The position numbers and the translations under genes are program-made. 64,000 bases of DNA, taken from NCBI RefSeq assembly GCF_005402965.1, contig NZ_BJCF01000002.1:1-64000 (forward strand). Reading direction: 5' to 3'. The notes under the pieces were generated by a model. That model ran no database searches and was not told the DNA's origin. It saw nothing but the letters and a program-made list of their open reading frames with translations. Positions 57,274-64,000 of the stretch are shown piece after piece (position 1 is the first letter of the stretch; the number at the start of each line of letters is the position of its first letter). This stretch comes from Dolichospermum planctonicum (GTDB lineage Bacteria > Cyanobacteriota > Cyanobacteriia > Cyanobacteriales > Nostocaceae).

Positions 57274-57522
57274 ATGTCATCAATCTTATTAGCCGCAGCA
57301 TCTGTTCCTGTTACACCGGTGTGGAGTCCTACAGTAGGCATCATTATCAGCGCCAGCAGCGCAGTTGTGCTTTTATTCACTTTTGCACTGAAATCTGCTA
57401 AAGTTGGACCTGGGATGCCTATATTACCTGTAAGTGTACCAGGATTCATTGGGGCAATGGCTTTTGGTCATGTAATTGGTATTGGTATTGTGTTAGGACT
57501 GACTAACATTGGTCGTTTGTAA
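57274..57522 (+). CDS. psaK: photosystem I subunit PsaK
   Basis: 82 residues with two membrane helices (TVGIIISASSAVVLLFTFAL and FIGAMAFGHVIGIGIVLGL) joined by a stromal loop with KSAKVGPGMPI. PsaK lies at the rim of PSI and helps bind antenna. GAGGAG about 12 bases upstream of the ATG. Confidence 0.94.
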   Translation: MSSILLAAASVPVTPVWSPTVGIIISASSAVVLLFTFALKSAKVGPGMPILPVSVPGFIGAMAFGHVIGIGIVLGLTNIGRL

Positions 57523-57692
57523 TTGGATTAATATTCTTTTTTGTCATCAGCAATAGGTAATGAATTTACTTGTTGCTTTTTTGAACAAGATAAGATATTG
57601 ATCTCCCTGACTTCTCAGAGAAGTCGGGGGTTGAAACGGATATATGGCTTTCTCTATAGTGATCAAAATCGGGAAATTGTCTATCCTAGAGT
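57523..57692. other. psaK downstream spacer
   Basis: No gene. At 57603-57630 a hairpin pairs CTCCCTGACTTCT with AGAAGTCGGGGG around a 3-base loop, followed by TTG; it may end the psaK transcript. Similar 'CTGACTTCTCAGAGAAGTCGG' palindromes are scattered in cyanobacteria. Confidence 0.5.
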
Positions 57693-57891
57693 TAAGTAGG
57701 TTGGCGTGAAAAATTGTCGTTATGACAAGGGAACAGGTAACAGGTAACAGGTGACAGGTAACAGGTAACAGGTGCTACGCCACGGGGACAGGGAACAGGG
57801 AACTCTTAACTGGGAACTCTTAACTGGGAAGAGGTTTTGGGCAACTTGACTTTTCGTTACTTATGTCGTTTTTTTTCCGTTCACCTACTTA
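57693..57891 (+). mobile_element. TAAGTAGG element, copy C (full)
   Basis: TAAGTAGG at 57693-57700 and CCTACTTA at 57884-57891 bound 199 bp. Left arm: TTGGCGTGAAAAATTGTCG then TTATGACAAGGG. Right arm: TTTTGGGCAACTTGACTT then TTACTTATGTCG. The core has 7-bp units (AACAGGT, AACAGGG) and two AACTCTTAACTGGG units. It differs from copy A in core repeat number and by orientation. No ORF. Confidence 0.7.
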
Positions 57892-57936
57892 TACCTACAT
57901 TTCTGACTATAAAAAAATTTCTGGAAATATCTAATA

Positions 57937-59133
57937 ATGCAAACAAATTGGCAAATAGGTTCTTTATTTGGCATTCCTTTGTTTTTAGACCCCTTATGGT
58001 TTCTAATTTTGGGGTTAACAACTCTCAATTTTGGTTTAACTTACCAACAATGGGGGACTGTCGCGGGTTGGGGTGCTGGTTTAATTATGGCACTGCTGTT
58101 ATTTGTTTCCGTGTTGCTGCATGAATTAGGACATAGTTTGGTGGCACAATCCCAGGGAATTAAAGTTAATTCTATTACTTTATTTTTGTTTGGGGGAGTT
58201 GCGGCCATTGAGGAGGAGTCGGAAACTCCAGGACTGGCTTTTCAGGTAGCGATCGCAGGTCCTGCGGTAAGTGTGATTCTATTTTTTCTACTGGGTCTAA
58301 TAGCGACTGTAATTCCTGATAGTAACCTCCTGAATGAAATGACGGGAGATTTATCGAGAATTAACTTGGTTGTGGCTTTATTTAATTTAATTCCTGGTTT
58401 ACCTTTGGATGGAGGACAGGTTTTAAAAGCTGCTTTATGGAAAATTACAGGAAACCGTTTTCAAGCAGTACATTGGGCTGCAAGGTCTGGACAAATTTTA
58501 GGTTACAGTGCGATCGCTTTAGGGTTTATTATTGATTTTTTGACTGGGGAATTTATCACGGGTTTATGGGTGGTTTTGATTGGCTGGTTTGCGGTTCGCA
58601 ATGCTAACAGTTATGACCGTTTAACTACATTGCAGGAAACGCTACTAAATCTAGTAGCAGCTGATGCTATGACTCGTAATTTTCGGGTTGTTGATGCTAA
58701 TCAAACTTTGCGACAATTCGCTGATTTATATCTTTTAGAAACGACTGTACCTGAAGTTTATTTTGCTGCTGCTGATGGTCGTTATCGCGGTTTGGTGGGG
58801 ATTAATGATTTGCGAACTACGGAAAGAAGTGAATGGGAAAATCAAACTTTACAAACTATTGTTCATCCATTAACAGCAATTCCAACTGTTGTGGAATCTA
58901 CTTCTTTAGCGGAGGTAGTTAATAAACTGGAAGCTGAACAGTTACCCCGAATTACCGTTCTTTCTCCTGCTGATACTGTTGCTGGAATTATTGATAGGGG
59001 GGACATTGTTCAAGCATTAGCACAAAGGTTAAATTTACCTATTACTTCATCGGAAATCAAAAGAATTAAGGAAGAGGGTAATTTTCCTCCCGGTTTACAA
59101 TTAGGGATGATAGCGAAATCTGTGGAAAAATGA
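57937..59133 (+). CDS. site-2 protease family metalloprotease with CBS domains
   Basis: 398 residues. Six or so membrane helices; LLHELGHSLVA is the zinc-binding HExxH (about residue 62) and NLIPGLPLDGGQVL supplies the NPxxPLDGG-like motif with the third ligand Asp. Residues about 240-370 contain two CBS domains (MTRNFRVVDANQTL, LTAIPTVVESTSLAEVVNKL). Family members perform regulated intramembrane proteolysis. The substrate is unknown. Confidence 0.9.
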   Translation: MQTNWQIGSLFGIPLFLDPLWFLILGLTTLNFGLTYQQWGTVAGWGAGLIMALLLFVSVLLHELGHSLVAQSQGIKVNSITLFLFGGVAAIEEESETPGLAFQVAIAGPAVSVILFFLLGLIATVIPDSNLLNEMTGDLSRINLVVALFNLIPGLPLDGGQVLKAALWKITGNRFQAVHWAARSGQILGYSAIALGFIIDFLTGEFITGLWVVLIGWFAVRNANSYDRLTTLQETLLNLVAADAMTRNFRVVDANQTLRQFADLYLLETTVPEVYFAAADGRYRGLVGINDLRTTERSEWENQTLQTIVHPLTAIPTVVESTSLAEVVNKLEAEQLPRITVLSPADTVAGIIDRGDIVQALAQRLNLPITSSEIKRIKEEGNFPPGLQLGMIAKSVEK

Positions 59134-59525
59134 AATTGTCTGCATCAGGATAACCAGGATTTAAGGATTTTCAGGATGAAATATCAAAAATTAAACGCAG
59201 ATCAACGCAAATAAACGCAGATAATTTTCTCTTTGTTCTCTTTGTTCTCTTTGTTCTCTTTGTTCTCTTTGTTCTCTTTGTTCTCTTTGTTCTCTGTGTT
59301 CTCTGTGGTTCGATAAAAAAAAGAAATTGTCTGCATCAGGATAACCAGGATTTAAGGATTTTTAGGATGAAATATCAAAAATTAAACGCAGATCAACGCA
59401 AATAAACGCAGATAATTTTGACATTTTCTCTGTGTTCTCTGTGGTTCGATAAAAAAAAGAAATTGTCTGCATCAGGATAACCAGGATTTAAGGATTTTCA
59501 GGATTTTTAGGATCAATTACATCCT
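59132..59525. repeat. tandem repeat region upstream of the RM gene
   Basis: Three copies of a unit starting AATTGTCTGCATCAGGATAA: 59132-59322, 59323-59458 and a partial copy 59459-59525. Each full copy has AAACGCAGATCAACGCAAA and ends TTCTCTGTGGTTCGATAAAA. The first copy includes an array of TTCTCTTTG (seven perfect units and two TTCTCTGTG variants, 59227-59307), which makes it longer. The same unit reappears after the RM gene at 62631-62719. Confidence 0.85.
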
Positions 59526-59611
59526 GATTCTGACCAGAAAATGCTATGATTAAAATATAAATACTCCATGACTATATCAATATCAATTTTTACTATATCA
59601 ATTTTTCAACT
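59526..59611. other. RM gene leader
   Basis: 86 bp with TATCAATATCAATTTTTACTATATCAATT direct repeats. No clear Shine-Dalgarno for the ATG at 59612. Confidence 0.4.
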
Positions 59612-62600
59612 ATGTCCAGACTCCTCGTTACTCAATACCAAGCGGAAGTAGAAAAAATCATTCAATATGGTGGTTCTCGCAAAGAAACATCCATTCGCGT
59701 CGCTTTCCAAAACCTCTTAAACGAATATTGTAAACCCCGTGATTTTCTCCTCATTCCCGAACTAGATTACAAACTACCAAACGGGAAAATTGTTTATCCC
59801 GACGGGACAATCAAAGATGCTTTGCGTTTAGATTGGGGTTACTGGGAAAGTAAAGACCAATACGACAAATTAGACGAGGAAATAGAAAAAAAATTAAATA
59901 AAGGTTATCCCGATAGTAATATACTATTTGAAGACTCTCAAACTGCGGTTTTAATTCAATCTGGACAAGAAACCCAGCGCGTGACTATGCGCGATGCTGA
60001 CGCGGTAGATAGTATTATTAATAACTTTATTAATTATGTCCGTCCTGAAGTGCGGGACTTTCGGGAAGCAATAGATACATTTAGGCAGGATTTACCCATT
60101 ATTTTAGATTCTCTCAGAAAGTTGATAAAATGTCAAGAGGGTAATAATATATTATTTGAAAACGCCAGAGATAAGTTTTTTAATATTTGTCAAAAGTCCA
60201 TAAATCCTGAAATTACTTTGTTAGATATTCAGGAAATGATCATCCAACATATTTTAACAGAAGACATCTTTATCAATATATTTAGTGAGTCACAATTTCA
60301 TCAAGAAAATAACGTTGCGCGGGAATTACAAGGGGTAATTTCCACCTTTTTTACTGGAAGTTTAAAGAGAAATACCTTAGGAAGTATTGAAAGATATTAT
60401 GCAGTAATTAGACGCACTGCTGCGAATATTGTTAATCATCAAGAAAAACAGAAGTTTCTCAAAGCATTGTATGAGAACTTTTATAAAGCTTATAATCCCA
60501 AAGCTGCGGATAGGTTAGGAATTGTCTATACTCCGAATGAAATTGTCCGGTTTATGATAGAGAGTACAGATTTTTTAGTACATAAACATTTTGGAAAGTT
60601 GTTAGCAGATAAAGATGTGGAGATTTTAGATCCTGCGACGGGAACGGGGACTTTTATTACGGAGTTAATTGATTATTTACCAACCCATAGTTTACAGCAC
60701 AAATATAAACATGAGATTCATTGTAATGAGGTGGCTATTTTACCTTATTATATTGCGAATTTGAATATTGAATTTACCTATAAGCAGAAAATGGGGGTGT
60801 ATGAGGAGTTTGAAAATATTTGTTTTGTGGATACTTTGGATAATACGTCTTTTGAGGGTAAGCAAATGGATTTGTTTGCTATGACTGTGGAGAATACTGC
60901 GAGAATTAAAAGACAGAATGATAGAACTATTTCTGTGATTATTGGTAATCCTCCTTATAATGCTAGACAAGATGATTTTAATGATAAAAATGCTAATCGT
61001 TATTATACTGCTATAGATAAGTTAATTAAGGAATCTTATATTAAATATAGTAAAGCGCAGAATACTAATATTGTTTATGATATGTACACTAGATTTATTA
61101 GATGGGCTGCTGATAGACTAGGTAAAAATGGGATTATTGCGTTTATTACTAATTCATCTTTTATTGACGCAAGAGCATTTGATGGTTTTAGAAAAGCGGT
61201 AAGTGATGATTTTAATTATATTTATATTATAGATTTACATGGTGATGTGAGGAAGAATCCCAAACTTTCAGGAACTACACATAATGTTTTTGGGATTCAA
61301 ACTGGTGTCGCTATTATGTTTTTAGTTAAGAAACATAATAGTGATTTTAATAATTGTCAAATATTTTATATTCGTCGTCCAGATTTTGATACAGCAATTG
61401 AGAAATTAAGATTTTTATCTCAAACTAAATTTAATCAAATTCCTTTTGATCATATTAAACCCGATAAAAACTATAATTGGATAAATCAATCTGATAATGA
61501 TTTTGAACATCTTTTACCTTTAGTTGATAAAGATGTGAAAGCGGGTAAAAAAGAAGAAGCTGTATTTAAGTTATTTTCTTTAGGTGTAGCAACGCACCGA
61601 GATGAATGGGTTTATGATTTTTGTCAAAATTCGCTAGAGGAAAAAATAAAATTCTCAGTTAAAATTTATCAAGAAAGTTTAAAAGATTCCAAATATCAAG
61701 ATAAAGATAGAATTAAATGGGATAGAGAATTAACTAAATATTTAGAGAAAAAAATAAATAAAAGCTTTCAAATCGAGCAAATTATAAAAGGATTATACCG
61801 TCCTTATAATCAACAATATTTTTATTTTGATAAGCATTTTAATGGGATGACTTATCAATGGTTCGATATCTTAAATAAAACGGACAAAGAAAATAAGTAT
61901 ATTGTCGTACCAGGATTTTCATCGCCTAAAGATTTTCATATTCTAGCCTCACAAGCTATAATTGATTTGAATTGTCTGTCCGCAGGTTCTCAATGTCTCC
62001 CCCTCTACCGTTACGACAAAGAAGGAAAACGCATTGATAACATAACCGACTGGGGACTAAAACAAATTCAAACCCATTACCAAGATGAAACAATTACCAA
62101 AATAGACATCTTTCATTATACCTACGCAGTCCTACATAACCCAGCTTATCGCACCAAATACGAACTCAACCTAAAACGGGAATTTCCCCGCTTACCCTAT
62201 TATGAAAACTTGCGAAAATGGGTTAATTGGGGAAAACAACTCATGGAAATTCATATTAACTATGAAACAGTTACACCTTATAACCTAACCCGTCTTGATA
62301 TTCCCTTAAAAGACACCCCTTCGACTTCGCTCAGGGAACGTCAGAAAACTATTAAAGTTAAATTGAAAGCAGATAAAACCAAAGATAGTATCATCTTAGA
62401 TGATGTCACCACATTATCAAACATTCCTAAAATCGCGTGGGAATATATGTTAGGTAATCGTAGTGCTTTAGAATGGATATTAGATCAATATAAAGAGAAA
62501 AAACCAAAAGATACCACCATTGCGGAAAAATTCAATACCTATCGTTTCGCAGATTATAAACAACAGGTAATAGATTTATTAATGAGAGTTTGTACCGTGA

Positions 62601-62647
62601 GTGTGGAAACGATGAAAATAATTAGAGAAATGTCTGAATCAGGATAA
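59612..62647 (+). CDS. single-chain restriction-modification enzyme (Type IIG/ISP type)
   Basis: 1011 residues. N-terminal PD-(D/E)XK nuclease: D64 in YPDGTIKDA and E79-S-K81 in WGYWESKD. Residues about 240-330 are a helical connector (LKALYENFYKAYNPKAADRL, GIVYTPNEIVRFM). The gamma-type N6-adenine methyltransferase has motif I DPATGTGTF at 340-348 and motif IV NPPY at 446-449. The C-terminal half is a target-recognition region resembling the ISP enzyme LlaBIII C-terminal domain. One protein cuts and methylates, so no separate subunits are expected and none are found. An 8- to 9-codon insertion from a repeat (CCCTTCGACTTCGCTCAGGG at 62317-62336) encodes TPSTSLRER without breaking the frame. 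The last codons (MSESG) come from the flanking repeat. AT-rich with A/T-rich codon choice compared with its neighbours; probably acquired. Confidence 0.88.
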   Translation: MSRLLVTQYQAEVEKIIQYGGSRKETSIRVAFQNLLNEYCKPRDFLLIPELDYKLPNGKIVYPDGTIKDALRLDWGYWESKDQYDKLDEEIEKKLNKGYPDSNILFEDSQTAVLIQSGQETQRVTMRDADAVDSIINNFINYVRPEVRDFREAIDTFRQDLPIILDSLRKLIKCQEGNNILFENARDKFFNICQKSINPEITLLDIQEMIIQHILTEDIFINIFSESQFHQENNVARELQGVISTFFTGSLKRNTLGSIERYYAVIRRTAANIVNHQEKQKFLKALYENFYKAYNPKAADRLGIVYTPNEIVRFMIESTDFLVHKHFGKLLADKDVEILDPATGTGTFITELIDYLPTHSLQHKYKHEIHCNEVAILPYYIANLNIEFTYKQKMGVYEEFENICFVDTLDNTSFEGKQMDLFAMTVENTARIKRQNDRTISVIIGNPPYNARQDDFNDKNANRYYTAIDKLIKESYIKYSKAQNTNIVYDMYTRFIRWAADRLGKNGIIAFITNSSFIDARAFDGFRKAVSDDFNYIYIIDLHGDVRKNPKLSGTTHNVFGIQTGVAIMFLVKKHNSDFNNCQIFYIRRPDFDTAIEKLRFLSQTKFNQIPFDHIKPDKNYNWINQSDNDFEHLLPLVDKDVKAGKKEEAVFKLFSLGVATHRDEWVYDFCQNSLEEKIKFSVKIYQESLKDSKYQDKDRIKWDRELTKYLEKKINKSFQIEQIIKGLYRPYNQQYFYFDKHFNGMTYQWFDILNKTDKENKYIVVPGFSSPKDFHILASQAIIDLNCLSAGSQCLPLYRYDKEGKRIDNITDWGLKQIQTHYQDETITKIDIFHYTYAVLHNPAYRTKYELNLKREFPRLPYYENLRKWVNWGKQLMEIHINYETVTPYNLTRLDIPLKDTPSTSLRERQKTIKVKLKADKTKDSIILDDVTTLSNIPKIAWEYMLGNRSALEWILDQYKEKKPKDTTIAEKFNTYRFADYKQQVIDLLMRVCTVSVETMKIIREMSESG

Positions 62648-62719
62648 CCAGGATTAAAAGATGTACAGGATGAAATATCAAAAATTAAACGCAGATGAAC
62701 GCAAATAAACGCAGATAAT
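62631..62719. repeat. repeat unit after the RM gene (also contains its stop codon)
   Basis: TGTCTGAATCAGGATAACC, then ATGAAATATCAAAAATTAAA and CGCAGATGAACGCAAATAAA: the same unit as at 59132-59525. The RM stop codon TAA at 62645-62647 lies within it. Same orientation, so the RM gene sits between direct repeats. Confidence 0.8.
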
Positions 62720-62770
62720 AATGAATTGCCTTTTTCTTGGTCGGATTTGGAAAATTGAGGATATCCAAAC

Positions 62771-62967
62771 TGTACCCTGTACCCTGTACCCTGTACCCTG
62801 TACCCTGTACCCTGTACCCTGTACCCTGTACCCTGTACCCTGTTACCTGTACCCTGTTACCTGTTCCCTGTTACCTGTTCCCTGTACCCTGTACCCTGTT
62901 ACCTGTTACCTGTTACCTGTTACCTGTTCCCTTGTCATAACGACAATTTTTAATGCTAACCTACTTA
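62771..62967. repeat. heptamer array joined to half of a TAAGTAGG element (copy D)
   Basis: About 23 units: nine or so TGTACCC, then TGTTACC and TGTTCCC variants (62771-62932), followed by the conserved arm CTTGTCATAACGACAATTTT and CCTACTTA at 62960-62967. The opposite arm is missing. Frames of 67-85 codons read through the array (YPVPCTL repeats) but they only reflect the repeat. Confidence 0.8.
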
Positions 62968-62974
62968 ATATTCA

Positions 62975-64000
62975 TTAATATCTAATTCTCGGATCTACAT
63001 AAGCATTGAGAATATCAATTAAAATACTCGCAGTGACAACAATTGCACCAAAAAATACTAACACACCTTGAACTGTGGGATAATCACGGTCAGAAATGGC
63101 TTGATATAAGCGATTTGCTAAACCTGGCCAGGAAAATGTGACTTCTGTTAAGATTGCTCCACCTAATAAGGAAGCAAATGTTAATCCTAAGACGGTTATT
63201 ACGGGGATTAAGGCATTCTTTAAGGCGTGGGAGACTAAAATCTTATTTTCAGAGATTCCCCGCGCTCTAGCGGCTTCTACATAATCAGCCTTTAATGTTT
63301 GTTTTAAATTAACTCTGACAATGCGCTCAAAAATTCCACTGAGTAAAATTCCTAAAGTTAAACTTGGTAAGGCTAAATGATGTAAAGATATGAAAAATTG
63401 ACTTAAATTCCCACTTAATAAACTATCAATTGTATATAAGCCAGTGATATTTGTGGGTGCGGGAAGGTTAGGGGGAAAGCGATTAGAATTGGGAAACCAA
63501 CCGAGTTGAACTGAGAAAATTAATTGTAATAACATACCCGCCCAAAACATGGGTAGTGCATAAGTAATAATCCCAAATAAACGCCCGCTAACATCAAAAA
63601 TAGTTCCCGGACGGGAAGCGGAAATAGTACCAACTAAAACGCCGACAATTAAGGCTACGGCCATACTAGCAAAGGCTAATTCTAGGGTGGCTGGGAAATA
63701 TTGACCGATGATTTCGCCAACATTTTGGCCGCGACTGGTTAAGGAAGTTCCTAAATCAAAGTGAAGTAAATTACCTAAATAATTGAGATATTGTAACCAA
63801 ATTGGTAAGTCTAAACCAAGTTGTTTTCTTAGTTCTTCTTTCGCGCTTTCTGGCGCTCTTCCTCCTAAAATTGCATCAGCAGGATCTCCTGGTGTGGCTC
63901 TTAATAAAAGAAAGACAATGGTAATAATAGTTAATAGTTGCAATGGCGCAAATAGTAACCGAGAAACTATGTAATATTGTAATGCTTTGGAACGCGACAT
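62975..64000 (-). CDS. oligopeptide/dipeptide-type ABC transporter permease
   Basis: 341 residues with about six membrane helices. The start RLLFAPLQLLTIITIVFLLL and PGDPADAILG are the DppB/OppB-type beginning; ADYVEAARARGISENKILVS is the EAA motif that docks to the ATPase; FSWPGLANRLYQAISDRDYP is conserved in DppB. The ATG lies exactly at the right edge (63998-64000); it matches the family start, though an upstream extension cannot be excluded. Binding protein, second permease and ATPase are not visible. Confidence 0.9.
   Translation of the reverse strand: MSRSKALQYYIVSRLLFAPLQLLTIITIVFLLLRATPGDPADAILGGRAPESAKEELRKQLGLDLPIWLQYLNYLGNLLHFDLGTSLTSRGQNVGEIIGQYFPATLELAFASMAVALIVGVLVGTISASRPGTIFDVSGRLFGIITYALPMFWAGMLLQLIFSVQLGWFPNSNRFPPNLPAPTNITGLYTIDSLLSGNLSQFFISLHHLALPSLTLGILLSGIFERIVRVNLKQTLKADYVEAARARGISENKILVSHALKNALIPVITVLGLTFASLLGGAILTEVTFSWPGLANRLYQAISDRDYPTVQGVLVFFGAIVVTASILIDILNAYVDPRIRY

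Noticed and set aside
59612-62647. RM enzyme considered as a new defence system with the protease gene upstream
   Set aside because: The architecture (PD-(D/E)XK, N6-methyltransferase, specificity domain) is a known one, and the site-2 protease is a housekeeping-type gene outside the repeats.
62721-62978. 85- and 67-codon frames with repeated YPVPCTL
   Set aside because: A 7-bp array is open in all frames when it lacks stops; the peptide reflects the repeat only.
1-64000. Search for tRNA, rRNA and riboswitches
   Set aside because: By eye I saw no cloverleaf with a T-loop motif and no known riboswitch core. A covariance-model scan would be needed to be sure.

Overview
The window looks like chromosome of a filamentous, heterocyst-type cyanobacterium (order Nostocales; an Anabaena/Dolichospermum/Aphanizomenon-like genome is my best guess). 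Evidence seen directly: photosystem I subunit PsaK, NDH-1 subunit NdhN, the chlorophyll cyclase factor Ycf54, an orange carotenoid protein, the alkane pair Ado/Aar, HIP1 octamers (GCGATCGC) and many 7-bp tandem repeats (STRR type) in the spacers. The species cannot be fixed from this window.

Layout. 1-5000: an accessory left end with a P-domain/RTX secreted protein cut by the window edge, a truncated C-type-lectin gene, an HTH/NB-ARC STAND ATPase, an M48-like protein that has lost its zinc ligands, and a 2TM protein. 5042-22960 (minus strand): the ribosomal 'superoperon' read from rplC to prfA: rplC-rplD-rplW-rplB-rpsS-rplV-rpsC-rplP-rpmC-rpsQ-rplN-rplX-rplE-rpsH-rplF-rplR-rpsE-rplO-secY-adk-infA-rpmJ-rpsM-rpsK-rpoA-rplQ-truA-rplM-rpsI-rpmE-prfA. 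It holds translation, protein export (SecY) and transcription (RpoA) genes together; rpsJ, rpsN and rpmD are not in it. 23.8-35.9 kb: ndhN, a DUF3172 protein, an AMIN-domain protein, a CPA2 antiporter with a stress-protein tail, an ABC-F ATPase, a secreted beta-helix protein, gpmI, secG and a zincin. 36.3-45.4 kb: ocp, a GT4 glycosyltransferase, an MFS transporter, recO, deoC, pdxJ, a SnoaL-like protein, ycf54 and a SPOR-like protein.

45.4-47.4 kb is a small rearranged island: a 212-bp duplicate of the 3' end of a PAP2-related gene, a PD-(D/E)XK-like protein, and a helicase remnant cut off at the end of a dispersed repeat element. 47.5-59.1 kb is housekeeping again: crtE, folD, a conserved cyanobacterial protein, a pterin dehydratase, the alkane locus ado-aar-accA (with a truncated SDR behind it), folE, trpF, psaK and a site-2 protease with CBS domains. 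59.6-62.6 kb is a single-chain Type IIG/ISP restriction-modification enzyme bracketed by copies of one repeat, followed by a long heptamer array and an oligopeptide-type ABC permease at the right edge.

The most unusual material is repeat-driven: an element with 8-bp terminal inverted repeats (TAAGTAGG) and a variable heptamer core, present as two full and two partial copies; an AGGACTTACGC-ended element in two copies; heptamer repeats that supply Shine-Dalgarno sequences for ribosomal genes; and several gene remnants (lectin, helicase, C5-methyltransferase, DUF29, SDR). I found no convincing tRNA, rRNA or CRISPR array by eye.
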